Source: Ruegeria sp. R13_0 (GTDB taxonomy: Bacteria; Pseudomonadota; Alphaproteobacteria; Rhodobacterales; Rhodobacteraceae). From it: a stretch of DNA of 64,000 nucleotides. The translations under genes were made by a program, and so were the position numbers. Location: contig NZ_JAGHRB010000003.1 in NCBI RefSeq assembly GCF_017743995.1, forward strand, positions 290,003 to 354,002, read 5' to 3'. Position 1 is the stretch's first letter. Each line of letters opens with the position of its first letter. The notes under the pieces are model-generated. The model was not told the DNA's origin and did not search any database. It saw only the letters and a list, made by a program, of their open reading frames with translations. Positions 55,601 through 63,884 of this stretch are shown piece by piece.

Positions 55601-57916
55601 AAGGATTTCGCGGACCTCCTTCATGCTCCTTACTCGGAGCGCGGCGGGGAACACCTGCACCCGGTTTTCTTCGCGGTTCAGAAGGTGTGCTTCTTCCAGC
55701 CAGGAGACGGCCGTCTTGACCCGCGTATCGTCGGTATTGCTGTCCCGCTGGAAATCTCGCTCTTTCTCCTCATGAACGATTTCACCGGGTGTGACGACTA
55801 TTTCACTGCCTTTTCCGGTCCGAGCATCAAGACGTCGAAGCGCCTTCAGGATGGCGCCAATTTCGTGCCGCGCAAGTCGAGAGCGCGCGCTGAGACTGAA
55901 CTGACGATCTACATCTTCGGTATTGAACAACAATACGCAGTTTGCAGGTTCGCGGTCCCGCCCAGCGCGACCCGCCTCTTGCAGGTAGTTTTCCAGCGAA
56001 CCCGGCACGTCGCCGTGAACCACCAGACGGATGTCGGGTTTGTCGACCCCCATCCCAAAGGCGTTGGTGGCTGCAATCACGCGCAGATTGCCGACTCGGA
56101 AGTCCTCCTGAATTTCACGCTTGTCGTCGGCGCTAAGGCCCGCGTGATAACGTTCAGCGGCGATGCCCTGTTGTTTCAAGAACTCCGCCACGCGTTCGGT
56201 AGCGTTTCGGGTCGCACAATAGACGACCGCCCCAGACACGCCCTCGCGAGGAAGTTGGGCCTCGATCGTGTCGAGGATATCGGTCATCTTGGTCGCCCGC
56301 TGCGTTGGCAGCACCTGGAAGCTCAGGTTTGAACGCGACGCGCCACCATCGATCAACGCCAGTTCGGACCCCAACCGCTCTTTGAAATGACTGCGGATGT
56401 CCTGCACGACGTCCGGCTTTGCCGTTGCGGTCAAGCAAAGTACCGGAGCCGGCTCATCGGCTGAGCTTTCCTTGATAAACCGCGAAACGTAGCGATAGTC
56501 GGGTCGGAAATCGTGTCCCCATTTAGACACGCAATGCGCCTCGTCCAACACCCACAGCCCTATCTCGCGCTGTGCGAGAACAGACCGAACTGTTGTGCTG
56601 CGCAGTTGTTCGGGCGAAATCAAAAGGATCGCAGCATCCCCAAGCCGCACCTTGTCAAGCGCATCCTGACGCTCGGGCAAAGACAATAGCCCGTTTATCG
56701 TAACCGCCGAGGAAATTCCGGCCCGAACCAAGCCCTGAACCTGGTCTGCCATCAGCGCCACAAGCGGTGATATAACGACGGTCAATGCCCCGGTCTTGTC
56801 GAACCGAGACAGCGCGGGAATCTGATAGCAGATAGACTTACCCGTGCCCGTTGGAAGGATACCCAAGAGATTGTCGCCTTCCATGGCGGTCGCCACGATC
56901 TTTTCTTGAAGCGGGCGTCCGTCCTCGTCGACTGGTTCCGGGCGAAAACTTGGGAAGCCGAACCAACGTTCGAGTGCTCGGGTGGGATCGTTGTGCTCTG
57001 CGCAATAGGCACAGTGCGGATCACGACAATTCGTATCTCTCAGGTCTTTGACGAGCCGTGCTGCGTCACGGAATTGCGCCCGCACCCAAGGCGGCATAAC
57101 AGAATCCCCACCAGCGACCGAAATCCAGGCAAGGGCATATGCCATCGGCCAGCCCAGCCCAGTGTCCGAGAGCCGCTCGAGCAAGCCGTCCACCTGTGCG
57201 CCGCAGGCCAAGTCTTTAAGCAACTTCTGAATGGCCTTGTGCGCTTCTGCTTCTGTCGGGATAGGCGCCCCGCGCACGTCGCTGAACAACCGATCAAATC
57301 CGTCGCTACCGGGACCTCGGCAGCACAGCCAGTGATAGGCCATCATCGTTTCTGGCGACAACGTGTTTAGCGATACAAAGGCGTCGATCTGGTTGCGAAG
57401 AACCTCGAACACAAGACGCGCGTCGAGCTCGGGATCGTTGACGTGACCACTTTGAAGCCGCCCATCGCGGTAGTGTTTGACCAGATGATGATACGGATTG
57501 CGCGGGAACGCCAATGGGTTGAGCCACAGCGTGTCAATCGGTCCGTCAGCGAGCTTTGCGAAGCGCGGCGAGACCGCCATGAGATGCGGCAGGTCATGGC
57601 GCAGAATATTGTGGCCAATGACATGTGCGAAACCGGCGCAAAACAAGTCGAGCTGTTCAAGCGCGGCCTTCGGATCACCTTTCCGATGAACAATCCCATC
57701 TCCATCGTCTTCCGGCACGGCTGCAAAGGCGAACACCTTGGCTTCCTTGGGATCGATCTCCAGATCAATCGACAGACAGCGCGACAGAACTTTGGAATGC
57801 TCCTGCGGCATTTGAATACTCTTAATTCCCGGCGGAATAGCCTCTGGCTTGTCAAGCGGCTTTGGTCTGTCACGGCCAAGGGCCTTTGATATGCCACGGG
57901 AAATTAAGTTTTTCAT
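52700..57916 (-). CDS. Giant DEDD-exonuclease/RecQ/UvrD fusion helicase, 1738 aa
   Basis: One unbroken frame with three parts. Residues about 45-180 look like a DEDD-type 3'-5' exonuclease: SIDLEID (Asp51, Glu53), GHNILRHDLPHL (Asp108), NDPELDARLVFE (Asp165). A CX4CX2C cluster lies at 297-305. Residues about 335-700 are a full RecQ helicase: LPTGTGKS (Walker A, about 355-361), DEAHCVSKWGHDFRPDYRYV (about 457), TNAFGMGVDKPDIR and ENYLQEAGRAGRD. After winged-helix-like segments, residues about 1140-1610 are a UvrD/Rep helicase: AGPGSGKTR (about 1143), LVDEYQDVGPEE (about 1265), DDQNIYAFAGA, SAKGLEFDDVV (about 1550) and YVAMTRARRN. Ribosome binding is weak. It is alone on its strand between the LysR gene and an integrase. 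Probable roles are DNA repair or defence; untested. Confidence 0.88.
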   Translation of the reverse strand: MKNLISRGISKALGRDRPKPLDKPEAIPPGIKSIQMPQEHSKVLSRCLSIDLEIDPKEAKVFAFAAVPEDDGDGIVHRKGDPKAALEQLDLFCAGFAHVIGHNILRHDLPHLMAVSPRFAKLADGPIDTLWLNPLAFPRNPYHHLVKHYRDGRLQSGHVNDPELDARLVFEVLRNQIDAFVSLNTLSPETMMAYHWLCCRGPGSDGFDRLFSDVRGAPIPTEAEAHKAIQKLLKDLACGAQVDGLLERLSDTGLGWPMAYALAWISVAGGDSVMPPWVRAQFRDAARLVKDLRDTNCRDPHCAYCAEHNDPTRALERWFGFPSFRPEPVDEDGRPLQEKIVATAMEGDNLLGILPTGTGKSICYQIPALSRFDKTGALTVVISPLVALMADQVQGLVRAGISSAVTINGLLSLPERQDALDKVRLGDAAILLISPEQLRSTTVRSVLAQREIGLWVLDEAHCVSKWGHDFRPDYRYVSRFIKESSADEPAPVLCLTATAKPDVVQDIRSHFKERLGSELALIDGGASRSNLSFQVLPTQRATKMTDILDTIEAQLPREGVSGAVVYCATRNATERVAEFLKQQGIAAERYHAGLSADDKREIQEDFRVGNLRVIAATNAFGMGVDKPDIRLVVHGDVPGSLENYLQEAGRAGRDREPANCVLLFNTEDVDRQFSLSARSRLARHEIGAILKALRRLDARTGKGSEIVVTPGEIVHEEKERDFQRDSNTDDTRVKTAVSWLEEAHLLNREENRVQVFPAALRVRSMKEVREILASAEITERRREDLAAIVLHIINAPQEEGITTDELCGVTGLTMSGVRKALADLEALGIAKDDTNITIFVHVRVENASPKRFQAASRLEADLIAILREQAPDADINEAVPCHLASVAQALRERGHASVRPDIVEGLLRGMAQDGRDMDGGKGNIGLRKVSKGSVMVRMQRSWGVIEQTAQLRRQAAERLVSHLINKVQAGLRRKDVPVETTLGDLLAAINSDALLRASVNDPAKLMDRALLWLHEQQVVTLGKGLSVFRSAMTLHINPKGGAFTTQHFAPLEDHYTEQTVQTHVMAAYASKGIDDIDQAQQLAHDYFEMEQSDFMKAWMPGKISEFRRQATPQSYAEIVDNLGNATQEQIVRDDREQTNVLVLAGPGSGKTRVLVHRVAYLVRIKREDPNGILVLAYNRHAAAEIRERLRLLIGEDARFVTVLTIHALAMRLVGASFAGRVAADEPDFKTLLIDAARLLRGDGLDKIEAEALRETLIQGFRWILVDEYQDVGPEEYALIAAVAGRSIDDPDQRISLFAVGDDDQNIYAFAGASVRHIRQFEQDYSAKPVFLTDNYRSSKNVISAANAVIEGSRERMKTGHGITVDKSRQKDPAGGIMESLDPVAQGRVQILGCPAGNDAQALAAVDEMLRLSKLIPDWSWRGAAIISRDWRKLLPVRDFAEAHGIPVEMANENLPSVWRTREMRRFIGGLRERHTALVSLGDLTETLNAIPTSRWTDRIGEGLGQLAREVDGKALPSSDVIEWFAEWSKDSWGEQRGLKLLTAHSAKGLEFDDVVILDGGWERPSRNEDQDAPRRLFYVAMTRARRNLIVMSNDNHEYLPTESPSVVKRQVVPDLATVPGPRRFFQSPEMKMVDLSFSGRQVDRHIVHDAIAEAQVGAPINLASVGDRWQIEDFQGRVLGRMAKAFSPPMGMNFVTGEIAAIINWRLEDADERFHHLMKRANWEVVVPELVFEEVKRG

Positions 57917-58254
57917 ATTGGCAGGCTAATAATTTTTTCTTAGGAGCGGAACCTTCCGTGGCCATTTGGCAAAAAGTGTTCTCTCTATGCCATGTCAGTA
58001 CCTTGGGGCGCGGCCAGTTTCTTTTTCATTTGGCTTTCAGATCTTTCCATTCGGAACCAACAGCAGGTCGACAATATCACTCGCACCCCGTTGCGAGACC
58101 GGGGCTGTCAGGATCCAGACAGGCCGGTTGATCAAAGTCCGCTTGTTCCCCGACTCGTCGGTCTTTTAAAAAAATGCAGCGAACTACCGGTTTTCCGCCA
58201 AGTAGTAACTGGCGCGAGTGTTCGCGCCAGGTCTGAAAGCCACTCTCATCACTG
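57917..58254. other. Intergenic between integrase and giant helicase
   Basis: 338 bp without a gene. It holds the hairpin at 58209-58230 and, near 57917-57960, the AT-rich promoter region expected for the helicase gene. Confidence 0.4.
58209..58230 (-). terminator. Hairpin downstream of the integrase gene
   Basis: CTGGCGCGA-GTGT-TCGCGCCAG, a perfect 9-bp stem with a 4-nt loop, 24 bp past the integrase stop. The sequence after it on the minus strand is TTACTACTT, so it is a plausible terminator. Confidence 0.6.
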
Positions 58255-60306
58255 CTAAGCGAGCGCCAATAAATGTTCAAATGCCGCGCGCTTCAGTTTG
58301 TATTTCGGCAATTTCAGGGGCCGTAGGTCAGTCACCTCACGAAGCTTAGTGGCCGCTTTCTTAAGTGCGGCGTCAGAGAGGCTCCCGATCCCTTGCATAT
58401 GGAAAAGCGGATTCTCCAATTGTGGATCTTTTACACTGACGCTTTCGGCTTGACTGCTTTCATCAAGAGTTACTTCTATTTCCAACATAGAGCTTTGGGC
58501 GAGATTGCAGGCCAGGATAACCGGGAAGCCATAACGGTATTTTTTACCGATGATCAGCTTGAAATCCGCCTTGTCGACAGCTTTTTTAAGGTCTTGGACA
58601 TGGTGTGCCGTATAGTGGATGTTCAGGACATTGCCATTCTTGTGCCCAGCGATTGCCTGCCGTTCGCCGTCAACCACCATCTCGCGTTTCAACATGCTCG
58701 AGAAGGTCTTGCGAAGCGCATAGAAATCCTCGTCGAAATCGCCGATGCCAAGATGTCCGAAAATGCGACGTAGATGCTTGCCGTAGGCACTGGTCACATC
58801 TCCTGTTGACGAACGGCGCACGGCCTCGGGAAAAAGCAGCGGACCGTGATCGTCACGAAGTGACTGAAACCATTCTACGAACCCCAAGTCCAACAAAATC
58901 TGAGGGATGGGGATAAGCCGTTCGCTGTCCTCTGTCTTTCCCGTGGCTTCTGGTCCAGACGCGATCGCCAAGACATAGGTGCCGTCGCGATACCTGACAT
59001 CGCTGCGTTTCAGCAACAAAATCTCCTCAATGCGAGAACCGATGGAGAGAACGATCAGGGGCACCCAATAATCCGCATCCCGTACGATTACCTTACCTCG
59101 TTGCCATCGGCGATGCTCAGACGCCGCTCCCGAATAGATCGGTGACGTCAAGAGACGCGCAATCCGTTCCGTGGTCCAGGGCATCCGGTTTTTCGGCTTC
59201 GTGACGCGTACATACAGCTCATCCTCGGGTGCAAGTGATTGGATGTGCCGTTGCATTTCTTTGTAGGAAATAGCTTTAGGGATTTCCGGACCAAGTTCTG
59301 AAGCCGATTTGAACATCCTGTTCATCGCATCCCGATACTTTTTGAGTGTACACAGGGTTACGCGCGGCACCAGACGTTCTGCAAGCAAGGCACGCTTTTC
59401 GGGGTTGGATAGTCCCTCAATGGCGCGGACCTCCTCCATAACCTGAAAGTCGGCGGCGTCCGCCTGAGAAATCTCAAATTCCTTGGTTATGTTTTTCCCG
59501 TCGCTCTCGAAGCGGTTTCGGCCGTGCGACTTGCCGTGGGTGCGGGGCAGTCGGGATGCCCATCCTAAAAATTCTTTCTGTCTTTCTTTCGTGAGGGAAG
59601 ATACCGGGATGTCGCCAAGAAATTCTTCCGTCAGCTGGTAAACGGAAGCCGTTATCTTCTTCATGGCCTTGTTGGGATGGTTTTCGTCGGTCCTGGCGCG
59701 TGCCTGGGAAAGCAGAACCGGTGCCTGAACGAACTTGTCGAAGTCATCCAGCCCGTGTTCAGCCAAGAGGTCCGAACTGGCATAGCGCACGTCATCGCCT
59801 TCTTGCGCGGCAATTTCCACTTCATTGAGCCGACGTTGCAAAGTTGTCGCACGTTTGCCCAGATCGTTTGAAATCGGCGTTGGAACATTTAGGGCGACGC
59901 GGTCTCCGGCGGCACGCAGCAAAGGCTCGACGTCGGTCCATTGTCTGTTTCTTGCGGCGCGCCGGAGCCGTCGGTTTTCTTCCTGTAGCGCTTCGATCCT
60001 CTGGTCGACCTCGCCGGCGCTCAAGGCAATGTCCTGGTTTTGCTCTTGTAGCATGCCCTCGAGTGCTGAGCGTAGCATCTCGGTCAAGACGGCTTTGGCG
60101 GTCTCGGGGTTCAGCGAGTTTTTTATCAGTGCGTCCACGTGTGTTTTCTCCATCTGCTCGAGGACGGTGAGCAACGCGGCTGCGCGCTTCACGGCGTCAA
60201 GCGGGAGGTCGGTTCGCAGCGACAGGCAAAGAAACTGGTTTGGGACCTGGTTTGATAGTTTTTTTGGCAGGCGTTTTCGGAAATAGAAAATACGGCCACG
60301 GCGCAT
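58255..60306 (-). CDS. Tyrosine recombinase (site-specific integrase), long form
   Basis: About 683 residues from ATG 60304-60306, which begins MRRGRIFYFRKRLPKKL, the DUF6538-like N terminus. The frame stays open upstream into tRNA-Gln, so the true start could be earlier (for example GTG near 60390). The catalytic part is C-terminal: GSRIEEILLLKRSDV (first Arg), DEDFYALRKTFSSML (LRKT, second Arg), AIAGHKNGNVLNIHYT (His, then Tyr). The canonical His of HxxR is Tyr here (YALR). The middle 300 residues are helical and long for the family. Placement next to tRNA-Gln marks an integrated element. Confidence 0.85.
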   Translation of the reverse strand: MRRGRIFYFRKRLPKKLSNQVPNQFLCLSLRTDLPLDAVKRAAALLTVLEQMEKTHVDALIKNSLNPETAKAVLTEMLRSALEGMLQEQNQDIALSAGEVDQRIEALQEENRRLRRAARNRQWTDVEPLLRAAGDRVALNVPTPISNDLGKRATTLQRRLNEVEIAAQEGDDVRYASSDLLAEHGLDDFDKFVQAPVLLSQARARTDENHPNKAMKKITASVYQLTEEFLGDIPVSSLTKERQKEFLGWASRLPRTHGKSHGRNRFESDGKNITKEFEISQADAADFQVMEEVRAIEGLSNPEKRALLAERLVPRVTLCTLKKYRDAMNRMFKSASELGPEIPKAISYKEMQRHIQSLAPEDELYVRVTKPKNRMPWTTERIARLLTSPIYSGAASEHRRWQRGKVIVRDADYWVPLIVLSIGSRIEEILLLKRSDVRYRDGTYVLAIASGPEATGKTEDSERLIPIPQILLDLGFVEWFQSLRDDHGPLLFPEAVRRSSTGDVTSAYGKHLRRIFGHLGIGDFDEDFYALRKTFSSMLKREMVVDGERQAIAGHKNGNVLNIHYTAHHVQDLKKAVDKADFKLIIGKKYRYGFPVILACNLAQSSMLEIEVTLDESSQAESVSVKDPQLENPLFHMQGIGSLSDAALKKAATKLREVTDLRPLKLPKYKLKRAAFEHLLALA

Positions 60307-60370
60307 GAGGTATGGGCCGGCATGGTAACGTGGTTTGCGCAACCGACTGCAGGGTCGAATTTTGGCTGGC

Positions 60371-60413
60371 TGTGTCACAGCATGTGTCACAGTTTCCGAA
60401 TGCTGTGACACAT
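60371..60413. repeat. Three copies of TGTGTCACAG beside the tRNA-Gln 3' end
   Basis: Direct copies at 60371-60380 and 60383-60392, and an inverted copy at 60403-60412 (CTGTGACACA). The last two extend to an 11-bp inverted repeat, ATGTGTCACAG/CTGTGACACAT. They lie 55-97 bp beyond the tRNA end and 65-107 bp upstream of the assumed integrase start. Candidate arm-type binding sites for the integrase or a repressor/excisionase. Confidence 0.6.
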
Positions 60414-60467
60414 CGGATTTTCCGGAGGCTCCGTTGCCCCTTATTTTCCTGGCTTTTCTGGAAAAGG

Positions 60468-60542
60468 TGGCTGGGGTGGTAGGATTCGAACCTACGATAC
60501 ACGGTACCAAAAACCGCTGCCTTACCACTTGGCTACACCCCA
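60468..60542 (-). tRNA. tRNA-Gln (anticodon TTG)
   Basis: A 75-nt cloverleaf with encoded CCA. Acceptor arms TGGGGTG/CACCCCA, D-arm GCCAAGTGGTAAGGC, anticodon loop TTTTGGT with TTG, T-arm GGTTCGAATCC. Its 3' end faces the integrase gene, the usual attachment site for genomic islands. Confidence 0.93.
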
Positions 60543-60806
60543 TCGGTGAGCGGCTGTCTACGATTGTTGCTGACAGGGTTCAAGAGGTTTCAGACAAAAA
60601 AGTTGGCCCTCTTGAAAAAATTTTGGCGGCGCATGCTGTGAGGATCTCTCGACCTGCTTTCAGGGCCGATACGGCCACGCACCCACCCTAGGGTCGACCA
60701 AGATCAGCCCCAACATCAACAGGATCAAAGGTCCATGAGACGCAAAACCGGCTGAGTCCACGGCTATCCCACAAGGGGAGCTGAGATCATTCATTTTTAG
60801 GGATTT
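60543..60806. other. Intergenic between two tRNA genes
   Basis: 264 bp without a gene. GCCCTCTTGAAAAAATTTTGGCG near 60605-60627 is T/A rich and may be the tRNA-Gln promoter region; no strong repeat is seen. Confidence 0.35.
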
Positions 60807-60883
60807 TGGTAGCGGAGGAGGGACTTGAACCCCCGACACGCGGATTATGATTCCGCTGCTCTAACCAACTGAGCTACTCCGCC
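60807..60883 (-). tRNA. tRNA-Met (anticodon CAT, elongator type)
   Basis: A 77-nt cloverleaf with encoded CCA. Acceptor GGCGGAG/CTCCGCT, D-arm GCTCAGTTGGTTAGAGC, anticodon stem-loop GCGGAATCATAATCCGC with CAT, T-arm GGGGGTTCAAGTCCCTC. The first pair is G-T, and the initiator-type three G-C pairs at the base of the anticodon stem are absent, so it is read as elongator Met; Ile2 (lysidine) is less likely. Confidence 0.9.
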
Positions 60884-60956
60884 ATGAGTGAGAGGCGATT
60901 TAAGGGAGCGGTCAGGGAGGGTCAAGAGGGAAAACACCGCCAACTTGCGGATTCTT

Positions 60957-61940
60957 TCAGATCATTGGTTGCCCCTCCTGCGGCAGCGCAACACCCGCAG
61001 CAATCCCAGAGGCAACACCGGCGATGAAAGCGGCGCAGCGGTCAGGCTCGGTGATCGGGATCATGTGCCCTGCCCCTTCAATCACCTCGTATCCCAACCC
61101 AAAGCGCTCCATCGGCGGGCCGTGGTGAGGGGCCGATAGGATTGCATCCTCCGTGCCATATAGGATGGCACCCGGCGTCCGGAGCGCGTCATAGCGAGCG
61201 ACTTGCTCGGAGATGCTGAGATCAACGCCGATCACATCCTCGGACGCCGTGACAAAGGCCGAGGGGCGCAGGCCAAGGGCGCCGCCTGCACGATCCAGAA
61301 AATCCGAAGGCGGCGTTTCCGGGTCGAACACTGCGCCCAGTGTATGAGGCGCGGTTTTTGCTGCGATGGGAACGGCCAGCGTGTTGCCAATCAAGCGACG
61401 CAGCCATTGGGTTCGAATCTCCAACGGTTTGAATACCGATGGCGTTCCCGGCAGTTTTTGAGTCAACGGGGCAAGCAGCGCCAGCCCGCCTACTCTTTCA
61501 GGAAAGTCGAGCGCAATCGCGAGCGAAACCGCTCCGCCCAGCGAATGCCCAACCAGAACTGCGCCAGAGACCTCTTTCGCCTCAAGAAACTCGGCAATCA
61601 TCCGCGCCTGTTCTGGCAAAAGGGCCAGATCTGCGCTGTCGCGTGTGGAATACCCGCATCCCGGCCGATCAAGTGCGATGACGTGATACTCGTCAGCCAG
61701 TTTGTCGACCAATGCGTAGGTATAGTGCTGCAATTGCCCAGCCAGTCCGTGGATCATCACGATGGTTTGCGCGTTCGGGTCGCCTTTTTCAACGTAGTGA
61801 ATGCGCCCACCGCGCACCGGAAGGATTTGCCCCATCTGCGGAACGGTTTTCAGCCCCTCCCGCATCAGGCTGCGCGTCCACAAGTTCATCGCCAGTAGAA
61901 ACACCGCGAAGATGGTCAATAGAATAAGTAGCGTCGTCAT
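60957..61940 (-). CDS. Alpha/beta hydrolase, membrane-anchored
   Basis: 327 residues. The N terminus is one hydrophobic segment (LLILLTIFAVFLLAMNLW), so it is probably membrane-anchored. QTIVMIHGLAGQLQHYTYAL, VLVGHSLGGAVSLAI (Ser nucleophile) and the C-terminal VIEGAGHMIPITEPDR (His) are the catalytic set. It overlaps or abuts the monooxygenase gene (stop at 61942, start at 61940), so they form an operon. An ester hydrolase next to a Baeyer-Villiger enzyme suggests stepwise cleavage of a ketone through an ester. Confidence 0.9.
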   Translation of the reverse strand: MTTLLILLTIFAVFLLAMNLWTRSLMREGLKTVPQMGQILPVRGGRIHYVEKGDPNAQTIVMIHGLAGQLQHYTYALVDKLADEYHVIALDRPGCGYSTRDSADLALLPEQARMIAEFLEAKEVSGAVLVGHSLGGAVSLAIALDFPERVGGLALLAPLTQKLPGTPSVFKPLEIRTQWLRRLIGNTLAVPIAAKTAPHTLGAVFDPETPPSDFLDRAGGALGLRPSAFVTASEDVIGVDLSISEQVARYDALRTPGAILYGTEDAILSAPHHGPPMERFGLGYEVIEGAGHMIPITEPDRCAAFIAGVASGIAAGVALPQEGQPMI

Positions 61941-61941
61941 A

Positions 61942-63414
61942 TCAAACCTCGCTGCCTGCGGCTGGAACCGGAACGTATTGCTCTAAACCGGATTGTGCCA
62001 TGCGTTTTTGAAATTCCGCAACTGTTCCGGGCCACAGAGTCGTGTTGCGCCCTTCGGCGTCTTGGTACCACGACGAACACCCTCCGACCTGCCAGACACT
62101 GTCAGTGTGACGGTCCTGCATTTCCTTGGTAAACGCGGCTTGCCGTGCGGGGTCGGGAACAACCGCCTCCAGCCCTTGGCTTTGCATCCCGTCCAGAACG
62201 CGGCCGATATGGCCGACCTGAGCCTCAATCATCAGCACGACCGAGTTGTGGCCGAGGCCGGTATGCGGCCCGAGCAGGATAAAGAAATTCGGAAATCCTG
62301 CGATGGCAGTGCCCAGATTGGCTTGCATCCCCTCGGCCCATGCATTGCGCAAAGTCTGGCCATCTGTCCCGGTGATATCGAGGCGTTCGACCATATCGGT
62401 GACGTGAAAGCCACTGCCCCAGATCAGGATGTCAGCCTGCGTTTCGCTTCCGTCGGCTGCGATGATCCTGTCTCCGTCAATCGAACTGACTGCTTGCGAT
62501 ATGACGTCGACATTGTCGCGCGCAAGTGCCGGATACCAATCGTTCGAGCTGAGGATCCGCTTGCAGCCAATCCGGTAATCTGGCGTCAGCTTCTCGATTT
62601 CGGCAGGGTCTGAGATCGCGCGTTCAAGCTCTTTTCGCCACAACTTCATGGCATATTGCACCATTTTCGAATCGCCGCGGAACACTCGATGGCGGTATTC
62701 AAAAACCGCGAAGATCAGCTTGCGCCGCAGTCGCGGCAGCAACGGAATCCGCGCGTAAAGCCTGCGAACCCAAGGCGCGATCGGGCCGTCAGGACGCGGC
62801 AGAACATAAGGCGCGCTGCGTTGGAAAATCGTGACATGGCGGGCCGTTTTGGCGATCTCTGGTACGAATTGCACCGCCGAGGCACCCGTACCGACCACTG
62901 CCACGCGCCTACCCGCGACCGAGACGTTGTGATCCCATTGCGCAGAATGAAACGTCGGGCCCGGAAAACTGTCGGCCCCTGCAATGTCCGGAATACTGGG
63001 ATGATGCAGCGCACCGATGGCCGAGACCAGAAACCGCGCCGACCAACTCTGCCCCGACTGCGTTTCGACCTGCCAGCGTGCGCCATCCCATTTGGCCGAC
63101 TTCAACTCCTGCTGAAAATGACAGAGGTCGTAAAGGCGTTCTTTGCGCGCAACACCCTGCAAATAAGCCTGAATCTCGGCACCTCCCGCATAGGCGCGGC
63201 TCCAGTTCGGGTTCAGGTGAGTGGCCATCGAATAAAGGTGCGAGGGGATATCGCAGGCAACACCGGGATAGGTGTTCTCGCGCCATGTCCCGCCGATATC
63301 ACCCGCCTTTTCCAGAATGGCGATGCTGTAAATACCGCGCTTTCGCGCCTCAAGGGCCATCGTCAGACCAGAAAACCCGGCCCCAACAATCAAGATCTCA
63401 ACATTGTGATCCAC
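61942..63414 (-). CDS. Flavin-containing (Baeyer-Villiger type) monooxygenase
   Basis: About 490 residues. GTG 63412-63414 with AAAAGGGGGAAGGC upstream is chosen over the longer frame. ILIVGAGFSGLTMALEARKRG binds FAD, VAVVGTGASAVQFVPEIA binds NADPH, and between them FPGPTFHSAQWDHNV fits the FxGxxxHxxxW(D/P) signature of Baeyer-Villiger monooxygenases. It likely inserts oxygen next to a ketone or oxidises a heteroatom. First gene of a two-gene operon with the hydrolase. Confidence 0.9.
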   Translation of the reverse strand: MDHNVEILIVGAGFSGLTMALEARKRGIYSIAILEKAGDIGGTWRENTYPGVACDIPSHLYSMATHLNPNWSRAYAGGAEIQAYLQGVARKERLYDLCHFQQELKSAKWDGARWQVETQSGQSWSARFLVSAIGALHHPSIPDIAGADSFPGPTFHSAQWDHNVSVAGRRVAVVGTGASAVQFVPEIAKTARHVTIFQRSAPYVLPRPDGPIAPWVRRLYARIPLLPRLRRKLIFAVFEYRHRVFRGDSKMVQYAMKLWRKELERAISDPAEIEKLTPDYRIGCKRILSSNDWYPALARDNVDVISQAVSSIDGDRIIAADGSETQADILIWGSGFHVTDMVERLDITGTDGQTLRNAWAEGMQANLGTAIAGFPNFFILLGPHTGLGHNSVVLMIEAQVGHIGRVLDGMQSQGLEAVVPDPARQAAFTKEMQDRHTDSVWQVGGCSSWYQDAEGRNTTLWPGTVAEFQKRMAQSGLEQYVPVPAAGSEV

Positions 63415-63498
63415 GCCTTCCCCCTTTTCAAGACGACCAGAGAGCATTGGCAAAGACTATAGGCGCTGCCGAAGCCCTGAACAGCGTCTCATTGGGAA

Positions 63499-63723
63499 TT
63501 ACTGCCATACCGACGCTCGCTTAAGTTGAGTGAAGCGCGCATCTATGTCGTTTTCAACGCATTCAATCAGCCAAAACGCCCGTTTGAAGCACTTAGCCTC
63601 AAGGAATCCGTCGTCAATGCGGTTCAAAAGGTCGGATTCCGGAACACCACATGCGACAAGAGTGTCTAGCCTTTTCAACCAACCCACTTGACCAAAGACG
63701 CACCACTGGTGTCCATTTAACAT
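63499..63723 (-). CDS. Possible small protein, 74 aa
   Basis: ATG 63721-63723, stop TAA 63499. Codon use is plausible and the sequence has a helical look (VGWLKRLDTLVACGVPESDL, FKRAFWLIECVENDIDARF). No ribosome binding site is clear and no family is recognised. It may be real or chance. Confidence 0.35.
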   Translation of the reverse strand: MLNGHQWCVFGQVGWLKRLDTLVACGVPESDLLNRIDDGFLEAKCFKRAFWLIECVENDIDARFTQLKRASVWQ

Positions 63724-63884
63724 CTAAACCACAAGGAAAAATTCAACGCGCAACAGGACCTGAGTGGGACAGGAATTAATTTTGCGCGCCTGACCAACCG
63801 GTGCGATCACCGCAAAAAATGAGAGAAGCGCCTGCAAACAGAAGGGCCTTCCACCTGATCAAATCGACAACACGGAGGAAATTG

